From Ischnura elegans (taxonomy: Eukaryota; Arthropoda; Insecta; Odonata; Coenagrionidae), in NCBI RefSeq assembly GCF_921293095.1, contig NC_060254.1:59256069-59320068 (forward strand): DNA of 64,000 bases, written 5' to 3'. Of this stretch, positions 22,795 through 32,629 are shown in pieces. Within the stretch, counting starts at the first letter, position 1; the number at the start of each line of letters is the position of its first letter. The notes under the pieces are model-generated. The model was not told the origin of the DNA. It saw only the letters and a list, made by a program, of their open reading frames with translations, and made no database searches. Position numbers and translations under genes: made by a program.

Positions 22795-23000
22795 ACAAAA
22801 AATCCAAAATGAGCGAAGTTGCGTTTACCAAGTGTGAAAAAAATAAAATATCCATGGGAAAAACCTAAGGATATTGACTTTCATCCTTATTGAAAAAAAA
22901 TCCTGCAGGAAAACCCCCACACAGGAAAGGGGGCGTGAAAAAAACGTGAAAAGAGAAAAAAAGTTGAAGGAAATAAAAGGGTGGACCTGATAAAACGTAC
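22795..23000. repeat. Dispersed repeat shared with 47675-47840
   Basis: ACCAAGTGTGAAAAA, TCCTTATTGAAAAAAA, ACACAGGAAAGGGGGCGTG and a following AAAACGTACTAAGA have counterparts in the same order at 47675-47840. It is non-coding, and the family is not identified. Confidence 0.45.
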
Positions 23001-23600
23001 TAAGAGGGTTAAGAAATGGTAAAAAAATGGCTACACCTTAAACAGAAGATGAACAATATGACGAAAAAACTAAAAGACGTGACGATTTCACACGAATAAG
23101 AGAAGCGAGATGATTTTTAAACAGAAAAAGGAAAGAAAAAAACGATTTATTTCAATGTTAATTTTAGAAAGTAGCGCTCGAGGAATTAAAATCTTTGGGC
23201 CATAGGGGGCGTGTGCATGTGCTTTCCAATCCGATGGAAAGGAAAGCGGCTTTAAGCTGTTTGCATGAGGAGGGAACTCCGGATGAAATCGGATTGTGCG
23301 AGTATGCAGGATGGTGAGGAACAGGTCTATCTTTCATTTCCTTCCTCCTATATTCGCAACCCATTCCAATGCACCTTTGGAGATACGATCTCTTGCCTGA
23401 AACATTTTTACTTCGCTCCCAACTACCTACCTACGTGTCCGCACAAATGAAGACGGATAGAAATTTTACTCTGAAGCGTTTGAGACATTCCATTTTTAGA
23501 TTTGAATTAGTATGATTAGCTATTCTACTCTCTAAAAAAAGAATAATCTATTTACAAAATTCACCAACTATTGATTTACTTTGTGGTATTCCAGTAAACG
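23001..23600. other. Intergenic DNA, no gene seen
   Basis: The first part is A-rich, followed by ordinary composition. Frames of 66 and 61 codons on opposite strands at 23164-23450 overlap and have no recognisable domain. Confidence 0.3.
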
Positions 23601-23842
23601 TTTTCCTGGATATCAGACAATTACTTATGCCACTTATTTTTTATCAGAGTGCGACCCGGCTTTCAATGAATTATCGTCATCTTTTGGCGCAAATTATGAT
23701 TTGTTTATCTTATTAAATTTTATTTATCAATAAGATAAACAAATCATAAATTTCGCCTGAAGATGATGATAATTCATTGAAAGCCGGGTCGCGCTCTGAT
23801 AAAAAATAAGTGGTTCAAGTAATTGTCTGATATCCAGGAAAA
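23601..23842. repeat. ~110-bp-arm inverted repeat with CTGAAGATG..TTGAAAGCC text
   Basis: The arms are 23601-23711 and 23730-23842, separated by ~18 bp, and are reverse complements over almost their whole length. The plus arm contains CCTGAAGATGATGATAATTC then ATTGAAAGCCGGGTCGCGC. CTGAAGA..GAAA separated by a small ATGA/TCAT stem resembles a hammerhead ribozyme core. Related text lies in the smaller palindrome at 31297-31375. Confidence 0.7.
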
Positions 23843-24023
23843 CTACTAATCTACTTATCGGTGGCTGAGAATGCAAGTATTGAAGGATGAAAATAGTTCA
23901 TCAAATGCTACATATGGAGTATCTTTTCTTATGGGAGCAGGGCTTGGCATTGACAGGTGCAGAGAAATCAAGAAAGGAAGCATTCGAAAAGTGGTGCTGC
24001 CGAAGAATGATGGAGGTAACATG

Positions 24024-24578
24024 CAGGGGCGGATCCAGGATTTTTCTGGGGGTGGAGGGGGGGGCCCAAGGGTTTGACACGAAACGTTCTTCTCATACTT
24101 GAGATTTAAAATGACATAAAACAATTACTGTACGTTGATGAATTCTTCTCGGATTTTCAGCCAGGTTAATTATGTCGTATAAGTCGACGTTTCGAGAGAC
24201 CACTTGTCTCCCATCGTCAAGGCCGTGTTACACTTTGAAAGTGCGAAATTAGACTTTCAAAGAGTATCACGGCCTTGAAGGTGGGAGACAAGTCGTCTCT
24301 TGAAACGTCGTCTTATACGACATAATAAACCTGGCTAAAAACCTGAGAATAATCATCATCACTAGTATTCACCAGGAGAAATTAAAATCATTTAATTCTG
24401 GAAGAAATATTCTCTTTATTTTAAGAAAGTTATCAATATGATATTAAATGACTGAGGCTCCGAAATACACAAAACAAAACGAACATATGGATAGCCGTAT
24501 CAAAAATCTTATCTATTTTTCAAGCATCTGGAGGGGGGCTCGTGCCCCCGTGCCCGGACCCCCCTAAATCCGCCTATG
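24024..24578. mobile_element. hAT-like element CAGGGGCGGATCCAGG, 555 bp
   Basis: It is flanked by exact 8-bp duplications GTAACATG at 24016-24023 and 24579-24586. The left end is CAGGGGCGGATCCAGG and the right end, inverted, is CATAGGCGGATTTAGG. Subterminal G- and C-rich runs (GGGGGTGGAGGGGGGGGCCC and matching) are typical of this widespread hAT MITE type. Its middle carries the fold-back at 24137-24350, which looks like a separate later insertion. Confidence 0.8.
24137..24350. repeat. Fold-back repeat with hammerhead-like GGGAGACAAGT..GAAACGTC core
   Basis: The arms at 24137-24242 and 24253-24350 are reverse complements at most positions. Each arm, read outward, contains CCTTGA(N)GRTGGGAGACAA then GTCTCT(C/T)GAAACGTCG and AACCTGGCT. 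GGAGAC/GTCTCT forms a stem between a CTTGANG box and a GAAA box, the layout of a hammerhead core with C-to-T changes. A related single copy is at 46265-46355. Confidence 0.65.
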
Positions 24579-24819
24579 GTAACATGGATCGATCGAGTAG
24601 ATAATGAAAAAGCGCTACGAACAGTTGGAGAGAGAAGAACTCTTCTAAAAACATTAATGTGAAGAAGGAACAACGTAGTCGGCCAAATTATGAGGCGTGA
24701 TGGCCTCATGAAGACTATCGTAGAAGGACAAGAGGAAGGGTAGAAGGGCAAGGGATGGCCCCAAATGAGTTACATAGGACAGGATATAAAAGATGTAAAA
24801 GAGAAGAAATATGACACAA

Positions 24820-24889
24820 AGAAAAGTCCAAGTCCAATTAGTTATCGCTACATATTTTGAAGCCACAGTTCTCAGCTTATATAGGATCA
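24820..24889. other. ~75-bp insertion in the LINE A copy
   Basis: The LINE text GAAATATGACACAAAGAAAAG breaks here and resumes at TATGAAAAAGCTAGTGG. The words around the break (ACACAAAGAAAAG and TCACTATGAAAAAG) look like an imperfect target duplication. The insert matches nothing I recognise. Confidence 0.4.
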
Positions 24890-24944
24890 CTATGAAAAAG
24901 CTAGTGGATTGGAGAGCGGAATGGAAAGATTCGTCAAACTAATC

Positions 24945-25190
24945 ATGAACGTACCCAGTGAGGGGCAGGAGGGGGCAGCTGCCCCCCACCCCCCACAGAA
25001 AAAATCGCAAATGTCTTTAAGGAAAATATTATTTTTTCAAGCAAATAATTTTAAAAACTAATAAGGATCTGTTACAGTTTCCTTAAAATGTTGATTTCAT
25101 TCACCTTTTCCATGCTTAAATCTTACCTACAACTTGAAAAACCATGGCTTGCCCCCCCCTCCCCCAGTTTTGATCCTGGGTAGGCACTTG
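24945..25190. mobile_element. G/C-run-ended DNA element (GTACCCAG ends), 246 bp
   Basis: The left end contains CGTACCCAGTGAGGGGCAGG and the right end, inverted, TGCCTACCCAGGATCAAAAC. Both are followed by long G/C runs. Flanks AACTAATC (24937-24944) and AACCAATC (25192-25199) differ at one base, giving an 8-bp duplication. This is consistent with a hAT-type non-autonomous element. Confidence 0.6.
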
Positions 25191-25228
25191 AAACCAATCT
25201 TAGGATTATTGACTTACGATGATGAACC

Positions 25229-26270
25229 ATGGGATTTAATTATAACAGTATTACTGCATAGTCTATTGATGGAATCAACAATTTTATACCAACTGTGACG
25301 TTACAAATTAAGATTGCGCCGTGATAATTCTTCATATTTTGTAACAAAAACTTCGAAAAAAAATCGTTTTAAATTATCATTATTCTCAAATTAAATGGGG
25401 AGAGAATTTACATCATAGCTGTCAGACTCGAGGTTAGAAGATTGGGGAGGATAGTCGACGATGCGGGTCTGAGGATAGCCCAGGGTATATGGAGGTGAGT
25501 TGGATGAAGGTGCACGGGGTGAGACGCTCGCTTCTCGAAGCGCGACGCCTGCATGTGACCACAACTCAAGAGCCGGGCTGCCGAGGGATGCGGGAAGCGA
25601 GGAGGAAGAAGACGCCGAGCCGCCACGATAATAATTATGCTCTCACGCGAAAAGCCCGAGAGGGGAAGAATGTAACGGGAAAGATATTGAAGAGGGGGTG
25701 GTAAAGAAAACCCAGAGGAAGAGGATGCCAAAAACGTTCTGTCGGGAGGTGAAGCTCTAAATATCATTAGGATGGGCGATGGGAAAAATTTATCAGAGAA
25801 GAATCGAACGTTTCCAAAAAGGTACTAAAAAATGGAAAGTATGCTTATCATTATGCATTTGTTTTTCGGTCACAACCTGCGTGCGTACGGATGATCAAAA
25901 AATAAAAAAAAATAAAAAAACCTGCCTTCTATAAAATACACAATCTTCCAGCACAATCTTATAAACACAATCTTCCAGCTGATTTCTGACCACTATGCGT
26001 CAGTGAAAAAATAAAATGTTGCGAAAAATCCAGAGAAAAAAATCATTCTCCCTTGATTTTTCTATGGATTTTTCGCACACTTTGTGCATTGTGGGTGACT
26101 TTAGTTACACGTATATTTGAAAACTCTTCTTCCAAGATATCAATCCTTTCATACCCCTTCGATACATAAATATACGACGTGAAAAAAAGGAAAATTTTGC
26201 GAATGTTATAATGAATATTTTATTGACTGATTGATAAAGTAACATGTTCCTTTTCTATCCAGACAAGTAT
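25229..26270. other. Intergenic DNA with GC-rich patch 25420-25740
   Basis: Overlapping frames of 119 codons (minus, 25408-25767) and 71 codons (plus) lie in the GC-rich patch. Neither shows a domain and composition explains their length. The remainder is AT-rich with an A-run near 25905. Confidence 0.3.
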
Positions 26271-26274
26271 ACAA

Positions 26275-26700
26275 ATGGCGTCATATCACTTGAGATAACT
26301 GGTTGAATTAAAATTTATTCGCATAACATTCATCCTGTGAAACACATTGACGAATTCGAATGCAGCAATTGTTACGCAGCAATTGATTGATTGAAGATTA
26401 ATATTATTAAATTTCAAAGGATACTTGCTATTTCTAAAATATCTTTCGTGGTTGGAATTTATGGCGGGCTGAACATAATAAGAAACCATTGGAGCTCTCA
26501 TTTAAACATAGAAAATGGATTTTTTACCCAATTTTTCAGTAAACATTTATAAGGGCTAAAGAACGGCGGTTATTTAGAAATGAACGATAATGTTCGTACA
26601 CATAGGGCATTATATAGCCTGAAATAACTAGTTGAATTGATAGTGAATCGTATTTAGCATATATCATGTAAAGGACACCGATGAAAAGGTAGCCTTTTTT
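26275..26700. repeat. Diverged tandem duplication, ~330-bp period
   Basis: ACTTGAGATAACTGGTTGAATT (near 26288) and GCCTGAAATAACTAGTTGAATT (near 26618) head about 75 bp that align in both copies, with related upstream text (TACAAATGGCGTCATAT / TACACATAGGGCATTATAT). The minus frames across each copy look alike only because of this duplication. Confidence 0.45.
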
Positions 26701-27111
26701 GGGTAGGTCAAATACTGATTCATTATACAAGGCACGTTAATAAAGTAAGGGCCGTTTTCTTATATTTAAATATTGGTGCTCTAGAACAAAGTTTTACTCC
26801 AACACTGCCATCTAATGATTCATTGAAAAGTTATAGCAGCATTTGTATTATTTCAGAGGTCGTTTGCCTTTCCGTCCATACAAACATCTATACCCGCGAA
26901 AATCGTTGATCCCGCCATCTGTGAAGTGCGTTCTGTCAAACGATTCTTGTATTACAACCAGATATAATGTGTTGGATGGTTTCTGTTACTTGAAAATATC
27001 TTCCACATTTGTCATCTGTTATTCATTTATCACCCAGGTTGTACTTGCATAATTTTTAGTGCGGTCAACATGGTCTTGTATTGCAATCATGAAACCTTCG
27101 GTTTCTCAATA

Positions 27112-27240
27112 AGGCCCCTATTAGCCGCGGCAACCAGACGCGCCACAGAGCCTTCCACCGGTGGAGCGTCTGGTTGCCTCATTTGATTCTATGCCCCACG
27201 ACTGACAGGTTCCACCGGTGGCGCGTCTGGTTGTCTCGCC
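27112..27240. repeat. Hairpin repeat with CAACCAGACGC / CCACCGGTGG motifs
   Basis: GGCAACCAGACGC (27129) pairs exactly with GCGTCTGGTTGCC (near 27166). CCACCGGTGG(A/C)GCGTCTGGTTG then occurs again at 27211-27231. The pieces are one motif in one inverted and one direct copy. The family is not identified. Confidence 0.55.
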
Positions 27241-27242
27241 TA

Positions 27243-27480
27243 AAGGCCGTTTTACACGGAGCACGGAATTGCGTAGGTTAGAACTGCATTAATTTCTAAA
27301 ATGGCGTGGAATTGCGTGAATGCATGAACGACATTAGAACATGGGCTATTTTACTATCTCACGTCCATGCATTTTCGCATGAGTTCTAGTATTTCACCGC
27401 TTTTCACGACGCAATTTTGACTGCGCCTTCGCACACACGTCAAATTGTGCAAGTACGTGCCTCGTGTAAAACGGGCTTTA
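27243..27480. mobile_element. MITE with AAGGCCGTTTTACACGG ends, copy 1
   Basis: It has the terminal inverted repeat AAGGCCGTTTTACACGG and, at the right, CGTGTAAAACGGGCTTTA. The interior has imperfect palindromes around GCGTGGAATTGCG and GACGCAATTTTGACTGCGCC. Copies 2 and 3 are at 39840-40075 and about 63245-63415. It is non-coding, ~238 bp. Confidence 0.65.
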
Positions 27481-27574
27481 TATGGGCGTAAAGTTCACCC
27501 AATGACAACCATTTGTTTGATGAGATTTGATCAATTGAATCATCAATTATTTTTTATTATTATTAAAATTTTCT

Positions 27575-27905
27575 TCAGTTTTCACTGAGTTGTTTTAGTG
27601 TAAAGAGCACGGGTAACTCTTTACTATTGAATTGCGCTGAGAAATTTCTCGTGATATAACAGGTTGAAATTATTACAGCCTTTTGCAATTTGATGTATGT
27701 ATTTGGATGAAGGTTGAGTATTTTGAAACTATTTTGTATATGTTTTGGGATAATACCGGTAGCTGAGATGACAATTGGAGCTATGTAAACCTGTTCCATA
27801 TTCTTTTTATTTCTATTGCCAATTCTTGGTACTTATTTATTTTTCCGCCTATTGTCTTTTCAATATTATGCGACAGTGGCACAGCAATATCAACTTATTA
27901 TTTTT
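27575..27905 (-). pseudogene. Non-LTR retrotransposon C-terminal domain (decayed)
   Basis: On the minus strand the peptide begins DIAVPLSHNIEKTIGGKI (near 27905), continues NKYQELAIEIKRIWN, shifts frame, then reads MEQVYIAPIVISATGIIPKH and LQKAVIISTCYITR. 'KY..L..EI.R.W....VPIVI.A.G.IPK' with a closing 'LQKA.ll.T..I.R' is a conserved C-terminal block of a group of LINE polyproteins with an RT and CCHC-type tail. I cannot fix the clade (R2/R4/NeSL-like group suspected). One frameshift and 5' truncation show it is dead. The copy at 63838-64000 covers an overlapping part. Confidence 0.65.
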
Positions 27906-28019
27906 ATTAATACTATATTTTCCGATATATTAACCTAATTTAACGAATTGAAATACAAATTAGCCCTAAACTTTGGGCCCATTTTACACTCTTTTGGCAT
28001 GTTACATTCCAATGCCAGT

Positions 28020-28200
28020 TACAGAGAGGGGCTAGAGGGGGCTATAGCCCCTTGGGTATCCAATTTACACTAGATAGAATGGTAATTGTGTTCGGACCCC
28101 CAATACTGCTGGGAGGTCACACCACCCCAATCCCCTAACCACCCTCCCTTGTCCCTATCCTAGATCCTCAACTACCTGCAGTGTTAAAAAAAATCAGGTA
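28020..28200. other. G/C-run block, possible DNA element end pair
   Basis: GGGGCTAGAGGGGGCTATAG CCCC near 28026 and CCCCTAACCACCCTCCC near 28131 resemble the paired subterminal runs of the hAT-like elements at 24024 and 32360. Termini and target duplication could not be defined, so it is not called as an element. Confidence 0.25.
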
Positions 28201-28329
28201 ATCGCAATACAAGGATTTGCAAAAGATTCTATCCATAGATTTTATCCAGATTGGAATCCGAGACCATCCCATCCGTAACCATGCAACCTAACACAGCAGG
28301 CAACAACTCCCTTTTGTGCATTATAGCTC

Positions 28330-28860
28330 AAACACACGACGGAAAACGGAAAAGCAAGTCGGAAAAGAAGAAAGAAAGAGACTCACACGGGAAAAGAAAA
28401 CATGTGGGATACGAGGGAGCAGGAGAAAAAACTAAGCATATAAACATTCGGTGGGAAGGAAGCCAAAATAAAACAAAAAAAGTGACGTAAGAATAAAAAT
28501 GCATGGACTCGCGGGTGGGTTGGGAGATGAGTGGATGGTCTGTCAAGGGAAGGAGAGATATTAAGGATGGGGGGGGGGAGTAGGGTAGGATTAAGGGGAG
28601 AGTGGAATGGGGAGTAAGGGGAGGTGGTAAGCAGTGAGGGGAATTGGAGAGATTCACGAGCTGCGGGCATTGCAGGGGAGGGAGTGAGAGAAATAGATAG
28701 AAAGTGAGAGACATATAAGCAGAGAAACAGCGGACGTAAACAAAAGTCGGGTGGAGCTGAGCGGGGGAGGGGGGGGAGAGGGGAGGTAGTGGGAGGGGAA
28801 GTGACAAAGGCAGTGCAACCTACAAGCATTATGTACATGGGAAGGAGACAGTGCGAGGGT
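28330..28860. repeat. Purine-rich tract
   Basis: The + strand is strongly GA-rich with G runs (28569-28578). The long minus frames here (159, 151 and 78 codons) are Pro/Ser/Leu-rich translations of the CT strand and differ wholly between frames. They are therefore composition effects and not genes. Confidence 0.6.
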
Positions 28861-28889
28861 CCTGTTTGAATTTTTTTCCTGCAGGCTCA

Positions 28890-29160
28890 AAATGGAAAAT
28901 ACTTAGATATGGGATGAAGGAAGGTAGTACCTACAATAAAGTACATACATGTGCATATAAGTATAAAGTATATATAAATGGAGGTTAAAAGTAGAAATAA
29001 AGTTAGATATTGGCTGAAATAAGGTTAATCACTAAAGTGCATATGTAAGTATGTATATAAGTATATAGTATATAGTATTGATAAGTAGAGGCTCAATATG
29101 AAAAGAAACTTAGATATGGGGTGAAATAAGGTGGTACACCGAAGTACCTACATCTACAAG
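28890..29160. repeat. ~105-bp tandem repeat, 2.5 copies
   Basis: Copies start at TTAGATATGGGATGAA (28903), TTAGATATTGGCTGAA (29004) and TTAGATATGGGGTGAA (29110). Each continues through ANTAAGGT, AAAGTRCATA and TATATAAGTATA. It follows directly on the purine-rich tract. Confidence 0.65.
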
Positions 29161-29890
29161 TGTAGTCGGGCCGCATTTTTACCCTCTTATTTTCTGGCTT
29201 TTTCCTTCTACCACAGCACCGTTGCCCTCGTCCTTTTTCTATTATATTTTATATTAGAGATAAATATCAAAAAATATTCTTGTTGTAATTACACACATTT
29301 ACAGGGATATTCAGCGATCAAAAGTTGTTGTTGCCAGAGTGAATTATTAATTAAATTAATTATTGCCGGTAGGGTAAAGGGTAATTATGAATTACACGTA
29401 ATTAGAGCTGGTCCGAGAATTGATCAATGTAGATGCTATCCTACCAGCATTCAATACTGTAAATACCACTTATGAGAAAAAGTACCTATAATAAATAACA
29501 CCAGAACTACTCGATCGATTTCTTGCTTTGATGTAAAAGCTTAAATGATATACGCAAAATTATTTACTAGGCAAATTCATTGGATCAAATAGGTAGGTTA
29601 CCGCCAACCCTGTTTTAGTTAGAATTTTTAAAAATATTAAAAGTTTCTTTTCTGCAAGCAATTCGAAATACTGAAAAAATACATGCATAACCGTAAAACC
29701 CAATAAAATCTCATTATAAATCGTATTTCATTCTTTTTTTAATTGAACTTATAGAATTAATTTATATCTTCCTCTCTGTGCATGTAAATATCTTTAGAAT
29801 ACGTAGTCCTGTTGACTGGCTTCATTAGCATAGAACAAGTAACATACTGGCATCTTCGAAACACTTCTGAATACCCGACGCAACTAGATG
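29161..29890. other. Intergenic DNA, no gene seen
   Basis: A 114-codon plus frame at 29131-29475 starts inside the tandem repeat and has no recognisable domain. The remainder is AT-rich. Confidence 0.3.
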
Positions 29891-29902
29891 AAAAAAGGAA
29901 AG

Positions 29903-30525
29903 TTGTCAGGGTAATTGGAGTATAAATAAGATTAGTTACAGAAATATAAGAAAAATATTTTATGGGAATAGAAGACTTTAACTGTCGTGAAATATTATTA
30001 GCAAAACTATCAAGACTTCTTTTGACCCATTAGTGACGGCTTTTTGGTGCATTAAAAAATGACTTTCTAGTATATAGCTATGGCGAACTTCACTTCGTTA
30101 TCATTTGTTTGAGAAAAAAACATGTCGGAAAAAGATAGAAAAATTAGTAGCATACTAGAGTATAAATAAGGAAAATTTTTGATGAAAATATACTACATAA
30201 AATGTCGTAAAATATTATCAGCTAAGCTATCAACAATTCTTTCGACAATTATTGACGGCTATTTGAACCATTAAAAAAATAACTTTCTAATAAATAGTTA
30301 CAAAGAATTTTACTTTCGTTAGCATAGGTGTGAGAAAGAGTTTTGGAAAAAGTTAAAAGAATTAAAGGTAACAGGCTTAAGTATAAGGAAGAATAATAAC
30401 AGAAATAAAAGGAAAAATTTCGATGAAAATATACTATTTAAAATGTCGCCAAATTAGCTAAACTATTATAAGCTAAACTATCTACACTTTTTTGACCAAT
30501 TAGTGACGGCTACTTGAACCAGTTT
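29903..30525. repeat. ~220-250-bp tandem repeat, three diverged copies
   Basis: Copies begin near 29918, 30158 and 30378 at AGTATAAATAAG-like text. Shared words are GATGAAAATATACTA, AAATGTCG, GCTAAACTATCNACA, TTTGACCAATTAGTGACGGC and TAACTTTCTA. A purine-rich tract follows at 30590. It is non-coding. Confidence 0.65.
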
Positions 30526-30589
30526 TTATTAATATTTAAAGGAAATTATAAATGAGATGATTATACCTCTCATGTGATTGATCATAGAA

Positions 30590-31080
30590 GAAGAATATGT
30601 AATGGAGAGGAAGGTAAGAGAAGGCTAGGATAGCAAAAGACCTTGTGGGGGAAAAAAAGGGGTTGGAACTGCACGCAGACGAGACACGAGTGATATATAC
30701 ACAAGAAGAGCGTGTGCAGAAGGGGAGGAAGATAAGAGTTCTGGGGGATGAGTAAGGGGGGCGTGGGCACTGAAATCCCACCACTAGGGGACGTTGGATG
30801 GGGGACAGAGACGTCGTCGCCTCGGGCAGTGAGGCAGTGGGGCACGAGGGACAGGGTCGCCCACACTTCCCCTAACAACCCCACCCCCCCACAAATGTAC
30901 TCCTACCAACCCTCCCCTCTCGCCTCTGCTACTAGAAGTTGGGGAAAGATGGAAGGGGAAGTAACGAAAGCAAGGAAAGCGACGAGCAGTAAGTTATGGG
31001 TTGCAGGGAAGAACTCGGACTGGCTTCGATGGTTTTACTGGGCACAAGAAAAAGGAAGAAACTAAGCTGAAAAGGGAAGG
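30590..31080. repeat. Purine-rich then mixed GC-rich tract
   Basis: The + strand is GA-rich at 30590-30760 (GGAGAGGAAGGTAAGAGAAG). From 30760 it is GC-rich with open frames in two directions (105 codons plus, 100 codons minus) that have no domain. Its end (GGAAGTAACGAAAGCAAGG, 30956) resembles 28796 (GGAAGTGACAAAGGCAGTG), so it may be related to the tract at 28330-28860. Confidence 0.4.
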
Positions 31081-31289
31081 GATTTTGAGTACAAGTATAT
31101 CTATACATATACAGGGCAAGTGAATTGGCGTAATTAACCGAATTATATCGCCACGCGCTCTTAAATGGGATACATCCATTATCTTTACACTTATTCGTGG
31201 GAATAAATAAACTTGCGAATTTTAATTTATTGATCTATAATGATTATAACACGGCCCGACAATTTATAAACATTATTAAAATAATTATT

Positions 31290-31380
31290 ATACAACCCGG
31301 GTTTTCAAAAAATGTTATTATCTTCAGGTGACACGAAGATGATAATAAGCATTGAATTCCGGGTCTTATTAAATTGAAAT
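31290..31380. repeat. Short palindrome with CTGAAGAT..TTGAAA.CCGGG text
   Basis: The minus arm reads CACCTGAAGATAATAACATT then TTTTGAAAACCCGGG, and the plus arm reads CACGAAGATGATAATAAGCA then TTGAATTCCGGGTC. The two meet head to head near 31332. It is a smaller relative of the inverted repeat at 23601-23842. Confidence 0.5.
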
Positions 31381-32359
31381 TCATAAAGTGGAATTTGTAA
31401 GTTTTATTTATTTCTATCATGAAAAGTTTCACAAAATTGCCCCTCAAACAGTTCGATTTGTTTAAATAAACAGGTATCTGTAAGGAGGTTTTATAGCATT
31501 GAATAATATATTCAAAGAATGGAAGATATTCGCAGAATAAAAACACTGACTGGACAACGCTAAATCTTCACGGAGTTGACCGCAAGTGCACTTTATCTAG
31601 CAAAATTTCACAAGGGAAAATACAATTGCCAATCTGGGATTCAAATACGTACCTCCCGACACCCGCACCCTTAAAAATGTTGTTAGAAATAAAAATTTAT
31701 AACACGAGGATGTACAATAGGGATGAAAAAATGCTCCTTCGAAAGTTGTAATGCTTATGATTATCCAGAGTCGATTGTAGTAATAAGTAACCATTCGCAT
31801 ATGTAAGTCTGTATATAAGTCTAAGTAATTAAGTAAGTAAGTAAGTATATAAGTATAAGTATGTATATAAGTCTCCATTCCATTGTCACCTTACCATTGA
31901 AGATTCCACCTGAAAAACCCTGAATTTAGTTATGAACACAAAAGCACCACATAACGAAAGAAATGAAGGGTTTGGCAGAATTACGAAGTATCACTCATAA
32001 AATTTCCTTCTGAAACATCCTCTATGTACAAGAGCATGTGCAGGAGAGGAGGAAGATAAGTAGAACTCACAAGACACACCTGAAACTGCATGATACCACG
32101 GCTATGAGGAATAAAGCTCTCTATCTTCGTCTCGGGGTTTTGACAAGCAGGCGCTCTCAAAATTTTCATTCTAAACACATTACCTCTTCCTTCCTCTTTC
32201 TGTCACTAAGAAAGGAAAAACGTGACGAGGGAAGAGAAACGGACATCTAACGAAGTTTGCGTACGTTATCGAATTCTTCTCCGTCCGCGGAGTTTGCCGA
32301 CCAAATCGCCCGAGACATTTCAGCGGATTGTATGCTGGGATTTTTCTTCGGGCTAGAGG
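31381..32359. other. Intergenic DNA with a (TAAG)n microsatellite
   Basis: TAAGTAAGTAAG with TATATAAGTATAAG variants lies at 31822-31872. At 31985-32021 a lone piece reads, inverted, TACATAGAGGATGTTTCAGA, similar to one end of the TA-flanked element at 15857. No coding region is supported. Confidence 0.3.
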
Positions 32360-32620
32360 CAGTGGCGTAGACAGGGGGATTCCTGGGGAATCCGGACTCT
32401 CCCCCCCCCAAATATTAAAATACTATTTATTTATTTCAAAAAGAAATCAAGATATTGAAAAATTATGAATTCACATTAGATTTATTTCAAAAATGAAGTT
32501 TTTCCTATTATAAAATGTTCAAATTAGTGTTAAACCACCAACTTAAAACCCTATTATTCAAACATTTTCCACCCTGGTTTTCTACCCCCTTCCCGAACGA
32601 AATTCCTGACTACCCCACTT
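32360..32620. mobile_element. hAT-like MITE CAGTGGCGTAGACAGG, 261 bp
   Basis: The left end is CAGTGGCGTAGACAGG. The right end, inverted, is AAGTGGGGTAGTCAGG. Flanks GCTAGAGG (32352-32359) and GCTGGAGG (32621-32628) form an 8-bp duplication with one mismatch. The left side has a C run and the right ends in CCCCCTTCCC. It is non-coding. Confidence 0.65.
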
Positions 32621-32629
32621 GCTGGAGGA

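Larger units (their letters stand above)
23929..25228 (+). pseudogene. LINE family A 3' end, split by three insertions
   Basis: LINE pieces are 23938-24023 (AEKSRKEAFEKWCCRRMMEV), 24587-~24820 (WIDRVDNEKALRTV, then NVVGQIMRRDGLMKTIVEGQ and KGKGWPQMSYIGQD), ~24890-24944 (MKKLVDWRAEWKDSSN) and 25191-25228 ending CGATGATGA. Interruptions are a hAT-like element (24024-24578), a ~75-bp insert (~24820-24888) and a second G-rich element (24945-25190). Several frame changes and a stop mark it as dead. Removing the insertions gives a co-linear LINE A end. Confidence 0.75.

Noticed and set aside
26723..26765. Mariner-type left end (TACAAGGCACGTTAATAAAG)
   Set aside because: The text is reminiscent of Tc1/mariner termini, but no inverted right end or transposase text was found downstream.
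28328..28890. 159-, 151- and 78-codon minus frames
   Set aside because: Three frames of the same CT-rich strand are open at once, Pro/Ser/Leu-rich and unrelated to each other. Composition explains them.
30748..31065. 105-codon plus frame
   Set aside because: Overlapped by a 100-codon minus frame in GC-rich DNA, with no recognisable domain or repeat partner protein.
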